A program made the position numbers and the translations under genes. Below, piece after piece: positions 50,528 to 59,880 of a stretch of DNA of 64,000 nucleotides (positions within the stretch are counted from its first letter, which is position 1; each line of letters begins with the position of its first letter). The notes beneath the pieces were generated by a model. The model ran no database searches and had not been told where the DNA came from. It worked only from the letters and a program-made list of their open reading frames with translations. The DNA lies in contig NZ_SZNM01000015.1 of NCBI RefSeq assembly GCF_005870085.1, positions 29,197 through 93,196 of the forward strand, read 5' to 3'. This DNA comes from Aquibacillus sediminis. Lineage in GTDB: Bacteria > Bacillota > Bacilli > Bacillales > Amphibacillaceae.

Positions 50528-50655
50528 TAATTTAAACACGTATCATTGTAGAAAATAATTCACAATTTAAAGCTTGTATAAGTACAATAGTCACAGTAAA
50601 ATTAGTTTAACAGTTTAACTGTTAGAAATTTTCATCCAGTTTGGAGGTGTTCAGA

Positions 50656-51030
50656 TTGCAAGAAATCAGAGAAGTGAATTCAATGAAAAATGCATACGGA
50701 CAGTTGTTTGAGATCGAGAATATGCTTCGACACTACATAGAGATTAATATGTCGAAATGTTATGGTTGCCATTGGTACCACTCTGCACCAAGATTGGTTT
50801 TAAAACGAGCACCTACCAAACCATATTCCAACCTTTTATTCCACGAGTATGAGACATATTTCAGAACGTACCCCAACGCATTTAAAAGATTACAAAAAGA
50901 GTTTTTTTTGTACCTTGACACTCTTTATCCAATTAGAAATAAAATTGCACATAGTCACAGCCTTAATTCTTATGAATTCCAATTACTAAATGAATGTTTG
51001 GAATTTTTTACTAGATGCATAAAAGAGTAA
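50656..51030 (+). CDS. HEPN-domain protein (Swt1/Abi-like)
   Basis: 124 residues. The C-terminal LYPIRNKIAHSHSLN contains the R-(N)-x3-H pattern of HEPN ribonucleases, here RNKIAH. The N-terminal helices (YGQLFEIENMLRHYIEINM) match the Swt1-like/Abi-type HEPN group linked to RNA-targeting defence. TTG 50656 is preferred, seven bases after GGAGGTG; ATG 50683 is an alternative. No nucleotidyltransferase or other antitoxin gene is adjacent. Confidence 0.7.
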   Translation: MQEIREVNSMKNAYGQLFEIENMLRHYIEINMSKCYGCHWYHSAPRLVLKRAPTKPYSNLLFHEYETYFRTYPNAFKRLQKEFFLYLDTLYPIRNKIAHSHSLNSYEFQLLNECLEFFTRCIKE

Positions 51031-51315
51031 TAAGAGAAAAATATAGAGTGAAACGTAAAGTAAAATTCCTAATATTTGTTGAGTACAAGGACGCATTTGT
51101 ATAAAAGTTCCTTTAAGCCCCCATCCCCCGGATAAAATTTATTATTATCACTTAAGTTCCAGGTCTAAAAGTAATTGATTCGTATAACGGCTTAAGTTAC
51201 GATTTTTAATTGTATAATATCTACAATCTTTTCCTACCATCAAATATATGCCATATAAATTTTTTGAGTTATTATCACAGTACTTTAAAAACATGTTTAT
51301 TTTAGTTAAATCTGT
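51031..51315. other. intergenic region
   Basis: AT-rich; no gene seen. Includes CCCCCATCCCCCGG near 51119, similar to a TACCCCCCGG stretch at 53861. Confidence 0.4.
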
Positions 51316-51682
51316 TCATTTTTCTGTCATCAGGATTTCTATATTTTCTTCGCATCCGCCCCTCGTAAGATTTGCAGATCCAGATACTATTTGGGAGTAA
51401 TTAATATAGTTAAATAAATATAACTTTGCATGAAGGTTTTGATCCTTTACAATTTTCACATCAGCAATTTTATAAAGATCTTCTAATAAAACATGCGGCT
51501 CTCTTGTATCAAATTCTTGAGACAAAAATCTTTGACTCGTTCTTTAGCTAGGTTGTTGTTTTTAATACATTGTCTTAATAATTTTAATCAGTACCTTAGA
51601 AGTAGGCTGTTACAATTGTAAGGCTAGATAAGCCTTCGGCATCTTCAAATAACTGTGTTAATTTTTCCTTATTCCAAAACAC
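51316..51682 (-). pseudogene. decayed PLD-family gene
   Basis: Starts at GTG 51682 behind GGGGAGG (VFWNKEKLTQLFEDAEGLSS, LTIVTAYF) then stops. The frame shifts to LKLLRQCIKNNNLAKERVK and again to SQEFDTREPHVLLEDLYKIA with the PLD motif LHAKLYLFN..IVSGSANLT, ending at 51316. At least two frameshifts are present. The HxK motif marks it as a phospholipase D-type nuclease or helicase-linked PLD protein fragment. Confidence 0.7.
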
Positions 51683-51762
51683 TTGTTATCCTCCCCTTTT
51701 TTAATGATCACATCGATAATTGTGGTTAATTTCTTACAATCAAAGTATACGTTCTTTGCAAT

Positions 51763-51791
51763 AAAAAACCCCACTTGATTGAAGTGAGGTT
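51763..51791 (-). terminator. terminator of PLD-type gene
   Basis: AACCCCACTT / AAGTGAGGTT; on the minus strand followed by TTTTATTG. Confidence 0.75.
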
Positions 51792-51855
51792 GATAGATAA
51801 ATTAGTAAATTGTATATAAAGTCGATTTGTAACTACTCCGAACGTTTATTAACAT

Positions 51856-53484
51856 TTAAAAATTAAAGTTTCGAGACCTTGATACTTCAATAGCTTTCTG
51901 ATCATTTGTATAAATACATTCTTCTGATCTAGTATTTACATCATATTCGCCACGGAAAGAAAGAAAATTAAAACTACCTATTAACATATAATCATCATCA
52001 CAAATTACAATTTTTTGATGAGTATTACTTTTATTTAACCTAAACCTGTTTCCGTATCTACTGAATTTCTTTTGTAAGTTATTTGCCATGTGATCAGTCT
52101 CTGAATTTTTTCTTGAACCATTCGAGTTATTAATTCCATATTTTATTTTAATTGTTACACCTCGATCTAGGGCATCCTTTATATACCTTGCCATATCATT
52201 TAAGACAAAATCACCCATCCAAGGACTACATATATCAATTTCTTTTTTTGCTACCTTAAATGCATGATGGAAATAATCTTTAATCTCCTCATTCATAATA
52301 GGTCTAGTGTTAGATATGATACGTTCATCAACTAATTGCTTATAGACTTTAACAACATCTACATCGGTTGACAAACTATTTTTACCTTCTTGCGTAACCA
52401 CGAGTGATTTCAAGTTTTTTTGTAACTGGGTTAGTTCTTGTGAAAACAATGTTTTAGTTTCATTTATGATTCGATCTTTTAGTTCGTTCTCACGTTCTTC
52501 CTTTTGGTGTATTGAACCTTTTAATTGTTGAATCTCTTCCATTAAGTTAGATATAGTTTCACTTTCTTTTTTATCTGTGTAAATAATTCCATCATTAGGT
52601 GCCAAATCAAATATAGGTTCTGAATCATCTACCCCTCTACGAGCATCGGTCGAAGACTGTTTATTATTATTGATTTGAGACTTCTCACAATATTCTTCAT
52701 TTTGTAAAACACCATTTGTTGACCAATCGTCGATATTAGTAATTGTTTCCATAATATTGGCTGTGCAGTTATAAGCAATAAGTTTTGAAAATAACGGTTT
52801 CTCATCTAAATGTTCTATAATATATTTAATTGCATTAAAATTACTAATTTTCATAAAGTCATACTGAATATGTCTTTTTTGGATTCCTTTTCCAGTAACT
52901 GGAAATCCCTCTGCATCCAAATACCGTAAACTTTGGTCTTTTTGAATATCATGTAAAGAAAGCTCTCCATTTTGAAATAATTTAAAAGCACGTGCAAACC
53001 TAGATTTCACTAATACTATAGGAGTCATAGATAAATGAGATTTGAACTCATTAATAACCTGATCTGCATTATAATTTGGGTTTATAGATTCTATAACACA
53101 TAAAAAGTTTTTATCCATCATGTGGAACCAATTATTATGTGAATCAAGTTCAAAATAAGTATATACAATTTCTGCTACTTTTTCACAATATATAGTACTC
53201 ATGGACGAAGGAAATGTAAAAATAACTAGTGTATCATCTTCTTTTATGCGCAAACTAAAACAATCGAAAAATAAAGATATTATATTTGATTTACCTTCTT
53301 TTTTTTCCCTTTGATACATTTCATAAAGAGAATTTATGTTCAGATCTTCATAATCTAATGATTTAATATTCCACTCCTCTTTAAAGTGGTTCTTTATCAG
53401 ACTAGGTAACAGGGAATCTGCTTTGTCTTCCGAAGATAAATAAAAATTCTTTATTATTACGTTTTTCCCCTCAATATCAAACAT
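51856..53484 (-). CDS. large protein with C-terminal PLD nuclease-like domain
   Basis: 542 residues. Residues ~1-260 are not recognised (mixed alpha/beta; ISLFFDCFSLRIKEDDTLVI). A coiled coil runs ~325-375 (ISNLMEEIQQLKGSIHQKEE). The C-terminal ~150 residues are PLD-like: KEIDICSPWMGDFVLNDMAR, then THQKIVICDDDYMLIGSFNF with the HxK...D core. Only one complete HKD motif is visible, so it would need to dimerise to be active. PLD-like domains are common effectors in phage-defence proteins. ATG 53484 has a modest site (GGTGATAAG). Confidence 0.7.
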   Translation of the reverse strand: MFDIEGKNVIIKNFYLSSEDKADSLLPSLIKNHFKEEWNIKSLDYEDLNINSLYEMYQREKKEGKSNIISLFFDCFSLRIKEDDTLVIFTFPSSMSTIYCEKVAEIVYTYFELDSHNNWFHMMDKNFLCVIESINPNYNADQVINEFKSHLSMTPIVLVKSRFARAFKLFQNGELSLHDIQKDQSLRYLDAEGFPVTGKGIQKRHIQYDFMKISNFNAIKYIIEHLDEKPLFSKLIAYNCTANIMETITNIDDWSTNGVLQNEEYCEKSQINNNKQSSTDARRGVDDSEPIFDLAPNDGIIYTDKKESETISNLMEEIQQLKGSIHQKEERENELKDRIINETKTLFSQELTQLQKNLKSLVVTQEGKNSLSTDVDVVKVYKQLVDERIISNTRPIMNEEIKDYFHHAFKVAKKEIDICSPWMGDFVLNDMARYIKDALDRGVTIKIKYGINNSNGSRKNSETDHMANNLQKKFSRYGNRFRLNKSNTHQKIVICDDDYMLIGSFNFLSFRGEYDVNTRSEECIYTNDQKAIEVSRSRNFNF

Positions 53485-54110
53485 CTTATCACCGAATCTT
53501 TCCCTTGTAATATATATTATATTTTAGCATAAATTTCCTTCAAATAACCTTAAAAACAAATTTCTGGTATTAGGCTGGCCACCAAATTTTTACTAACACC
53601 GTAATCGTAACAGGATAGATTACAGAACAAAGTTATGTGAAACAAGTAATAAGAAAGACAAGAAAGCTGGGAGGGTCTCAAAACATTAACAAGGAACATG
53701 CAGCAAAAGTCTAGCATGAACAAAAAACATGCTTGCATACGAGAGATTAATATTGAAGGGATAATTATATCTTGAATATTCCAATAAAAACTTGAAGGGA
53801 ATTTCATAATATATAGAGAGCACAAGTGTGCGTTTATATATAAAGTACCTTTAAGGATCCTACCCCCCGGGTTCAAAATAATTTAGTAAAGGGACATTCC
53901 ATTAAATCAAACGAAGAAAATAGCAAGTAAACATTTTACTTGTCCGTTTAGAAACAATTCATTCCATTCCAGCTCATGCAACATAATATAACTTATGTTG
54001 CATTAACTAGTAATTTGTTATACTATATATCTACCAAATGCAACATAATTTAATATTTTCTTTTCTTTTTGAATGCAACATAATTTACTAACATAATAGA
54101 GGTGAGCAAC
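53485..54110. other. intergenic region with repeated motifs
   Basis: Left part (53485-53960) shows no gene. Right part carries four copies of an ATGCAACATAA(T) motif before the recombinase gene. Confidence 0.6.
53976..54087. repeat. ATGCAACATAA repeats upstream of recombinase
   Basis: ATGCAACATAA (53976) and TTATGTTGCAT (53993-54003) form an inverted pair; further direct copies start at 54038 and 54073. A probable -10 (TATACT) lies near 54018. They look like operator or recombinase-binding sites. Confidence 0.7.
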
Positions 54111-54959
54111 ATGATTGATGAATTTCGTATTTACATGGACAAAGAAGAGAAAACTAGTAATACCATCGAAAGCTACATACAACATGTTAGAGGCTTTCTA
54201 AAATGGTTTAACGAATCAAAGGATCTAGAATTCAAAAAATTGCACAGAGAGAACGTTAAGGATTACATAGCATATTTAAAGACGATCAAGAAATTAAAGC
54301 CTTCTTCCATTAATTCGAAAATTGGTGCTCTGATAAAATTTAATGACTTCTTAATTGAGAACAAGATACAAGATGGCTTAGTTATATCCAAAAAGGATAA
54401 CATTAAAACACAACAACAATACGCTTCCCTAGCAACAATTGACCAAAATGATGTTGAAAAGCTAAGACAGTTAATACTAGATAATGAAAAAAGCAGCAGA
54501 AACCATGCAATCATTACCCTACTTGCATATGCTGGATTAAGAATAAGTGAAGCGATCAATATTAAGATGAGTGAATTTAATCTATCCTCACGAGAATTAA
54601 TTGTTGATGGTAAAGGAAAGAAAACAAGAGTAGTTTTTATAAATGATAAAGTACATAATGCACTAAGGGAATGGCTTAGAGAAAGGAAAGCTTCTGATAG
54701 TGAGAACCTCTTTATAAGCAATAGAGACAACCCAGTAAACCGTACAGTGGTAAACAAATTATTTAATAAATATAGCAAGATGGTAGGAAAGGAAATAACA
54801 CCGCATGATCTAAGACACTTCTTTTGCAGTTATGCTATTTCAAGAGGTATGAGCGTACACGAAGTCGCCAATCAAGCGGGTCACAGTAATATTCATACTA
54901 CTCTTCTTTACACTAATCCTAACAAAAACGAATTAAAGGAAAAAATGAACCTTCTATAA
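54111..54959 (+). CDS. tyrosine recombinase, XerC/D-like
   Basis: 282 residues: SAM-like N-terminal core-binding domain (~1-90) and catalytic domain with Arg in AGLRISEAI (~142), HDLRHFF (231-235), AGHSN (~257) and Tyr in LYTNPN (~267). It is compact and lacks an arm-binding domain. ATG 54111 is behind AGAGGTG. It differs from the island integrase at 60724, so the island has two recombinases; this one may resolve replication multimers or move a sub-module. A terminator follows. Confidence 0.88.
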   Translation: MIDEFRIYMDKEEKTSNTIESYIQHVRGFLKWFNESKDLEFKKLHRENVKDYIAYLKTIKKLKPSSINSKIGALIKFNDFLIENKIQDGLVISKKDNIKTQQQYASLATIDQNDVEKLRQLILDNEKSSRNHAIITLLAYAGLRISEAINIKMSEFNLSSRELIVDGKGKKTRVVFINDKVHNALREWLRERKASDSENLFISNRDNPVNRTVVNKLFNKYSKMVGKEITPHDLRHFFCSYAISRGMSVHEVANQAGHSNIHTTLLYTNPNKNELKEKMNLL

Positions 54960-54969
54960 TATAGAAGAC

Positions 54970-55001
54970 AAGGATTGCCAATTATGGTTAATCCTTTTTT
55001 T
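54970..55001 (+). terminator. terminator of recombinase gene
   Basis: AGGATT / AATCCT followed by seven T. Confidence 0.75.
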
Positions 55002-55135
55002 GTTGGAAAAATCTTATGGTGGTATTTTTAACAGCTAGTCTATATAATATGCCTCGTCAAGAAAGGGGGCAATTTTTCCAGATATATATGACCCTAATCT
55101 TCTCAAATTTTATTTTTAAAAAAGGATGTGAAAAT

Positions 55136-55369
55136 ATGATTAATAAACAGTTAATTGATCAAGTTGAAGAAAAGCGAATAAGGTATATGATTTCCAAGCA
55201 AAGCTTATCAAAGCTTATCGGTATTAATGCCAACTTCTTCAGAGATATTCTTCGTAAGCAAAAGAGCCTTCCAAAGACATACCAACAAAGAGTTACAGAC
55301 TTTATAGAATTACCATTGGATGACTATATTACTAAATACCAAGGAGTGAACACAAATGTTAAAAAATAA
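55136..55369 (+). CDS. small helix-turn-helix protein before replication gene
   Basis: 77 residues, mostly helical, with a likely helix-turn-helix (RYMISKQSLSKLIGINANFF, RDILRKQK). ATG 55136 is behind AAAGGATGTG. It overlaps the start of the PrimPol gene by 14 bases, so they are co-translated. It may regulate the replication gene or act as an accessory replication factor. Confidence 0.7.
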   Translation: MINKQLIDQVEEKRIRYMISKQSLSKLIGINANFFRDILRKQKSLPKTYQQRVTDFIELPLDDYITKYQGVNTNVKK

Positions 55370-57485
55370 ATTTAATGTATTTAATTATCAAGATCTAGGA
55401 TTCTCATTCTTTCCTATTAATCATAAATCAAAGGCACCTAAGAGAAAGTGGGCCAATTATCAGAGTGTTCGACCAACTGATAGTGAATTAAAAGCATGGA
55501 CGGAGAACAATATGCCAAGTAACTGGGCAATTGTCACAGGGGAAATAAGTGGAATTGTTGTTGTCGATATTGATGATATGGATCAATTCAGACAATCTGG
55601 AATAGAATTTCCTATAACACCTACAGTTAGAACAAGTAAAGGAATTCACCTATATTTTAAGCATCCAGGATTCAAAGTATCAAATGGTGTTAAGCATATA
55701 GAAGAATGGTTTGATATCAGAGGAGATGGTGGTTTTGTTGTAGCTCCACCTTCATTACACCCGAGTGGTATTGAGTACGAGTGGATTGATGGACAATCAC
55801 CAGAAGAATGTCCTATTGCTGAATTACCAAATTGGATAATAGATAACTTAAAGGATAATAACAATGTTTCAAAATCCAACTCTAACACAAAACAACATGA
55901 TAAAAAAGACTGGGGCCAAATTTTTGTTTCTGGCGCTTCTGAAGGAGGGAGAAATGATACTGCTGCCAGTTTAGCGGGACATTACTTTAACAAAGGATTA
56001 TCCTATGAAGAGGCAACTCATTTAGTAAATGCATGGAATTTAAAAAACACACCGCCTCTTTCAGATAGTGAACTTAGAAATGTCTTAGATAGCATTTATA
56101 AACGGGATCTAAAAAATGCTAAACAGTATGTAATGAATACCTCGTATATCCGTTCGTTCATCAATGAAAATGGTGAAGAAGTATACGAAAAAGGATCATT
56201 CAAGCATACTATTCTAGCGGAAGTCATTAAAGATGAATTGCCTTTATATCGTAACGGTAGATACTTCTTTTACTATGACAATAGTGATGGCCTTTGGAAG
56301 CAGGGTGCGGAAGATAAAATTAAACTCGTAATCGCTGAAAAATTAGGTATTTATGCTAATAACAGCCGAGTAAGTGAAACATTCAACCACGTTGTAAGAT
56401 CCACTCCTGTAGACCAGGGAGAGCTTCCGTTTGAGAAAGAACACCCATTTGTGATTAACCTAAAGAACGGTGTTCTAAACCTAAAAACAGGTGAATTTTC
56501 CACAGAGTTCTCTCCACAATACTATCATCACCTTAAACTACCCATCGAGTATAATCCTTCAGCAACTAGTGAGCATATTGAAAAATTTCTTTCCGACGTG
56601 CTATACCAAGAGGATATAGCTTTCATCCATGAAGTAGCTGCATCATCTCTAATAAAGACTATAATTAACCCCTCTCTAATCTTTCTTCTAGGAAGTGGCG
56701 GTAATGGTAAGTCAAAGCTACTAAGCTTAATGAGAAGGTTAGTTGGCGCTGATAATACTGCTAATATCCCTCTCGATGTTCTACAAAATGACAGGTTTGC
56801 TTCCGCAGAACTTCACCTAAAACTGCTAAACAATTGTGGAGATATTGGTGATGGATGGTTACCACAAACAGATGTAATCAAGACCATAACAGGTGGCGAT
56901 CCAATATACGCTCAATATAAAGGGAAAGATCCATTCAAGTTCATATCATTTGCAACTCAAATTTTTTCTGCAAATAGTGAACCTAAGTTTAGAGATTTTT
57001 CGCAAGGCATGAAGGATCGTGTCTATCCAGTAAGAATGGACAAAACCTTTAGAGGATCCACAAAAGAAAACTTTGACCCTCTAGCTATGATTGATGAATA
57101 CCAATTAAGTGGATGGCTTAACAAGCTTGTCTCCGTTACTCAAGACCTAATTACAAGGAATGGCAGATTTACTGTTAGTGAAGGTATGATCAATAAAAGA
57201 GATGAATGGTTTAATTCAATGGATTTAATAGGTCAATATGTTGAAGAAGAATGCATATTAGAACCTGGTGATTCCGAGGAGCCATTGGCAATATCAAAAA
57301 AGGACCTATTCGATTCATTCAACAGGTACCTCGAAGATAATGGGTACAGAACGAAATTCACTCGAAAAAGTTTTGAAAAAAGGTTACTGGAGTATGGAAT
57401 CACAGTTGGGAAAAAACGCATAAACGGATCTAATCCTATCCATTGTTATGTAGGAATCGATCTTGTGGAAAAACTTCCTTTTTAA
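55356..57485 (+). CDS. PrimPol-D5 helicase replication protein (P4-like)
   Basis: 709 residues. The N-terminal primase-polymerase domain (~1-160) has the DxD-type VVVDIDDMD near 70, SKGIHLYF near 95 and GGFVVAPPSLHP near 125. A D5_N/P4-type region follows, then an SF3 helicase with Walker A LLGSGGNGKSKLL near 445 and a later CGDIGD segment. It primes and unwinds DNA for autonomous replication of phage satellites and plasmids. ATG 55356 lies inside the upstream gene. An iteron-bearing AT-rich origin follows directly, as in SaPI-like islands. Confidence 0.9.
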   Translation: MLKNKFNVFNYQDLGFSFFPINHKSKAPKRKWANYQSVRPTDSELKAWTENNMPSNWAIVTGEISGIVVVDIDDMDQFRQSGIEFPITPTVRTSKGIHLYFKHPGFKVSNGVKHIEEWFDIRGDGGFVVAPPSLHPSGIEYEWIDGQSPEECPIAELPNWIIDNLKDNNNVSKSNSNTKQHDKKDWGQIFVSGASEGGRNDTAASLAGHYFNKGLSYEEATHLVNAWNLKNTPPLSDSELRNVLDSIYKRDLKNAKQYVMNTSYIRSFINENGEEVYEKGSFKHTILAEVIKDELPLYRNGRYFFYYDNSDGLWKQGAEDKIKLVIAEKLGIYANNSRVSETFNHVVRSTPVDQGELPFEKEHPFVINLKNGVLNLKTGEFSTEFSPQYYHHLKLPIEYNPSATSEHIEKFLSDVLYQEDIAFIHEVAASSLIKTIINPSLIFLLGSGGNGKSKLLSLMRRLVGADNTANIPLDVLQNDRFASAELHLKLLNNCGDIGDGWLPQTDVIKTITGGDPIYAQYKGKDPFKFISFATQIFSANSEPKFRDFSQGMKDRVYPVRMDKTFRGSTKENFDPLAMIDEYQLSGWLNKLVSVTQDLITRNGRFTVSEGMINKRDEWFNSMDLIGQYVEEECILEPGDSEEPLAISKKDLFDSFNRYLEDNGYRTKFTRKSFEKRLLEYGITVGKKRINGSNPIHCYVGIDLVEKLPF

Positions 57486-57488
57486 TTT

Positions 57489-57807
57489 GTTCCAAATTCT
57501 ATGGAACATGTTCCAGAATAACTTTTTGTAATCAGTAAACTGTTCCATTTTTAATGGCAGTTGACCTTCTTTACCATTTCTTCGTGAAGATTTATCCCAT
57601 TCACCTCGGTTTGTTCCAAAAATAGTGGAACACTGTTCCAAATTTCAAAGACATCATTTATGCTATAAACCCTATTATATCAACGTTTATACCCCTTTTG
57701 TTCCAATGTTCCATTTTAATTTGATTTATTTGAAGAAAATTAAGAGATAAATATTTTACTAAACTATTATTTTTAAAAAGAGTGAAATATTTTTGGAACA
57801 TTGGAAC
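57489..57807. other. predicted replication origin with iterons
   Basis: Eleven GTTCCA/TGGAAC sites: 57489, 57502, 57510, 57542, 57613, 57626, 57635, 57700, 57708, 57794 and 57802. GTTCCAATGTTCCA (57700-57713) and its exact inverted copy TGGAACATTGGAAC (57794-57807) flank an 80-base AT-rich segment (57714-57793). Position just after the PrimPol-helicase gene and this symmetry match the origin layout of SaPI-type islands. Confidence 0.8.
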
Positions 57808-57890
57808 ACCATTAATTACCATTGAAAAAGGTTATATTAATCTATATAATATGCCCACAATACAATATAACACCGAAAGGAATGATTAAC

Positions 57891-58397
57891 ATGGCTAGCA
57901 CTGTTGGCCAATTTCTCACGTCAAAAAAGTACGAGAAGTTAATAAAAAGAAACATGGATGATCCAATTAGAATAGCGCAAATAACACACCTCTATTTGGT
58001 CCTAAAGGAAGGATTACAAGGTAGGAACATCAAGATGACACCAATTAAAAATGGTATCAAGCTTTCAGTCCCTCATCTAGGTCCAATGAGTATTTATATT
58101 TATGATAGCGAACAGGACGATATTAATTTTCCTCTTTCAAAGCTGCTAAAAGAAGACCCCATTAATCCAACCTACCATAGCAACAAACTCAAACAACTAA
58201 CATTCTTGCACCGACGTGGCGACGTTTATCTCGATACCACAAAAACAATTAATTTAAACAAAACTAGTTATTCAAAGGAAAGTTTTTTCTTATTTGAAAA
58301 GGGATATGTTCTCGCTAGCATTAAATCCGCTATTGATTACTATTCCAAAAGAAGAATCGAAAACGTTCCAGCGTTAAGGGGGATTTACGGTGAATAA
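57891..58397 (+). CDS. unknown island protein
   Basis: 168 residues, soluble, not recognised. It has a helical N-terminus (MASTVGQFLTSKKYEKLIKR), a central beta-rich part (MTPIKNGIKLSVPHLGPMSI) and a C-terminal half with RRGDVYLDTTKTINLNKTSY. ATG 57891 is behind AAAGGAATG. It follows the predicted origin and may be a distant paralogue of the next gene, with which it shares a PIKxG motif before a run of beta strands. A replication-linked or satellite-specific role is possible. Confidence 0.65.
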   Translation: MASTVGQFLTSKKYEKLIKRNMDDPIRIAQITHLYLVLKEGLQGRNIKMTPIKNGIKLSVPHLGPMSIYIYDSEQDDINFPLSKLLKEDPINPTYHSNKLKQLTFLHRRGDVYLDTTKTINLNKTSYSKESFFLFEKGYVLASIKSAIDYYSKRRIENVPALRGIYGE

Positions 58398-58494
58398 TAT
58401 AGATTGTTCTATCTTAGTAAAAAGGAACAAGCGTGAGATTGTCGATAATAATAATAAATCTCGTTATCAAACAACAATAGGAGGAACAAACGAA

Positions 58495-58932
58495 ATGGAA
58501 ACTTTGAAAGTAACAAACGTTACTATGCACTATCTAATAGAATTAAATAAAAAGAACAGTAACAAAGCTTATAAGCACCTTAATCTTTTAGTAAACCTAA
58601 TGGAAATATTAGAAAGATACCCATTAGAAGACATTGTACCAATAAAAGGGGGTGTAAGCTTTAGATTAAAATCCCTGCCAAAGGTTGATGTTCTAATTGA
58701 TTGGAAAAAAGCAACTGGTTCATTAGAAGAAGCACGTATTGAAAAAGGGTATTCAACTACCAGAAAGAAATTCCTTTATAAAAACAACTGCCTTTTTATT
58801 GTGCCTTCAGAGCAACTTGAGAAACACGATTATATTAAATCTCAAGTTCGATCATTTATTAACCTTATAGCAAAAAGAGAACATAATAAAGAATTCTATG
58901 AACTCTATCTTATTGAAGATCCTTTATTGTAA
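58495..58932 (+). CDS. unknown island protein, paralogue-like
   Basis: 145 residues, soluble, unrecognised. Layout resembles the preceding gene: helical N-terminus (NVTMHYLIELNKKNSNKAYK), then PIKGGVSFRLKSLPKVDVLI and a C-terminal helical part. ATG 58495 is behind AGGAGG; a longer upstream frame exists but lacks a good site. A strong terminator follows. Confidence 0.65.
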   Translation: METLKVTNVTMHYLIELNKKNSNKAYKHLNLLVNLMEILERYPLEDIVPIKGGVSFRLKSLPKVDVLIDWKKATGSLEEARIEKGYSTTRKKFLYKNNCLFIVPSEQLEKHDYIKSQVRSFINLIAKREHNKEFYELYLIEDPLL

Positions 58933-58941
58933 AAAAAAATG

Positions 58942-58985
58942 ACAATAATGAGGGGGGATTACTTCGCCCCCTTCACTATTGTTTT
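58942..58985. terminator. bidirectional terminator
   Basis: ACAATA..GGGGGG / CCCCC..TATTGT; T-rich on both strands. A close relative lies at 59842-59880, so the two look like duplicated terminators. Confidence 0.8.
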
Positions 58986-59025
58986 CCTTTAAATCATCTA
59001 ACTACAACGATTGCCTTACATAATT

Positions 59026-59532
59026 TTATCCCGCTGTATGACTAGGGGCATGTTCCATAGAAAGTTCCTCTTCTAGTAACTTAATTGTTAAACCCAAATC
59101 TAGAATATCTCTTAAAGAATTGTAGTGCTCCAAAATTAACCTATAGCATTTCACTAAATCGTTAAACTGCTTATCCGATAGTTTTGGTTCGAGAACAGCG
59201 TTTTTAACTTTATCATCAAGTATATCTATTTCCTTATCAGTTAAATTAGGTTTTCCGATCCGCCTCAATATTTCATTAAAATCAACATCAAAGCAACTTA
59301 AGGATTTTACTAACTCCTCCTCACTAGGTTGAAGATAAGCAAATTCATTTGTCAGTAACCTTAACGTACGATCTGCTATATATCCATCGTCGTTAGATGC
59401 TATAAGAGCATCTTTAAGGTATTGACCATAGCCGAATAGTTTTGTTTCCTGCCCACCTGGTAAGCTAATTGCATCTTTTACTACTTGAAGAAGCATTACT
59501 TCCAATTCTCTTCTATTTTCTGTTCTTTTCAT
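59026..59532 (-). CDS. unknown helical island protein
   Basis: 168 residues, almost entirely helical and charged, no membrane segment. Distinctive parts are SLPGGQETKLFGYGQYLKDA and the C-terminal SLRDILDLGLTIKLLEEELS. ATG 59532 is behind AAGGAGG. It is not recognised; it is transcribed opposite to the replication genes, between the two duplicated terminators. Confidence 0.65.
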   Translation of the reverse strand: MKRTENRRELEVMLLQVVKDAISLPGGQETKLFGYGQYLKDALIASNDDGYIADRTLRLLTNEFAYLQPSEEELVKSLSCFDVDFNEILRRIGKPNLTDKEIDILDDKVKNAVLEPKLSDKQFNDLVKCYRLILEHYNSLRDILDLGLTIKLLEEELSMEHAPSHTAG

Positions 59533-59830
59533 TAAATATTCCTCCTTACTTTTTCGCACTTATACAGATTTATAGAGCTCTACTAATTCGAAATATCTGA
59601 TCAGATTTTTTAATAATGTGATAGTACCATGGCACATTGTTAGAAACTAATTGCTTATTAGCAAAACGGCCGCGTTACAAATATTTGTTATCACTTTGGA
59701 AAGTTATTATACTCACAATCGTCCGACAAATTTAAAAGAACGTTTTACTCTATTTTTTTAAAAAATAGTTTGTTAATAACTTTTTTCGTTGTCCTGGTGC
59801 ACAATTTACTGAGCTACTATTTAACAAATC
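59533..59830. other. intergenic region
   Basis: Promoter area of the helical protein gene; no further gene seen. Confidence 0.4.
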
Positions 59831-59880
59831 AAAAAAAAAAATAGCAATAATGGGAGGGATCTCTTCCCTTCACTATTGCT
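59831..59880 (-). terminator. terminator of excisionase gene
   Basis: AGCAATA..GGGA / TCCC..TATTGCT; on the minus strand followed by more than ten T. The stem overlaps the last codons of the excisionase gene. Confidence 0.75.

Noticed and set aside
53550..53876. 108-codon minus-strand frame
   Set aside because: Low-complexity hydrophobic translation of AT-rich DNA, no ribosome binding site, no recognisable motif.
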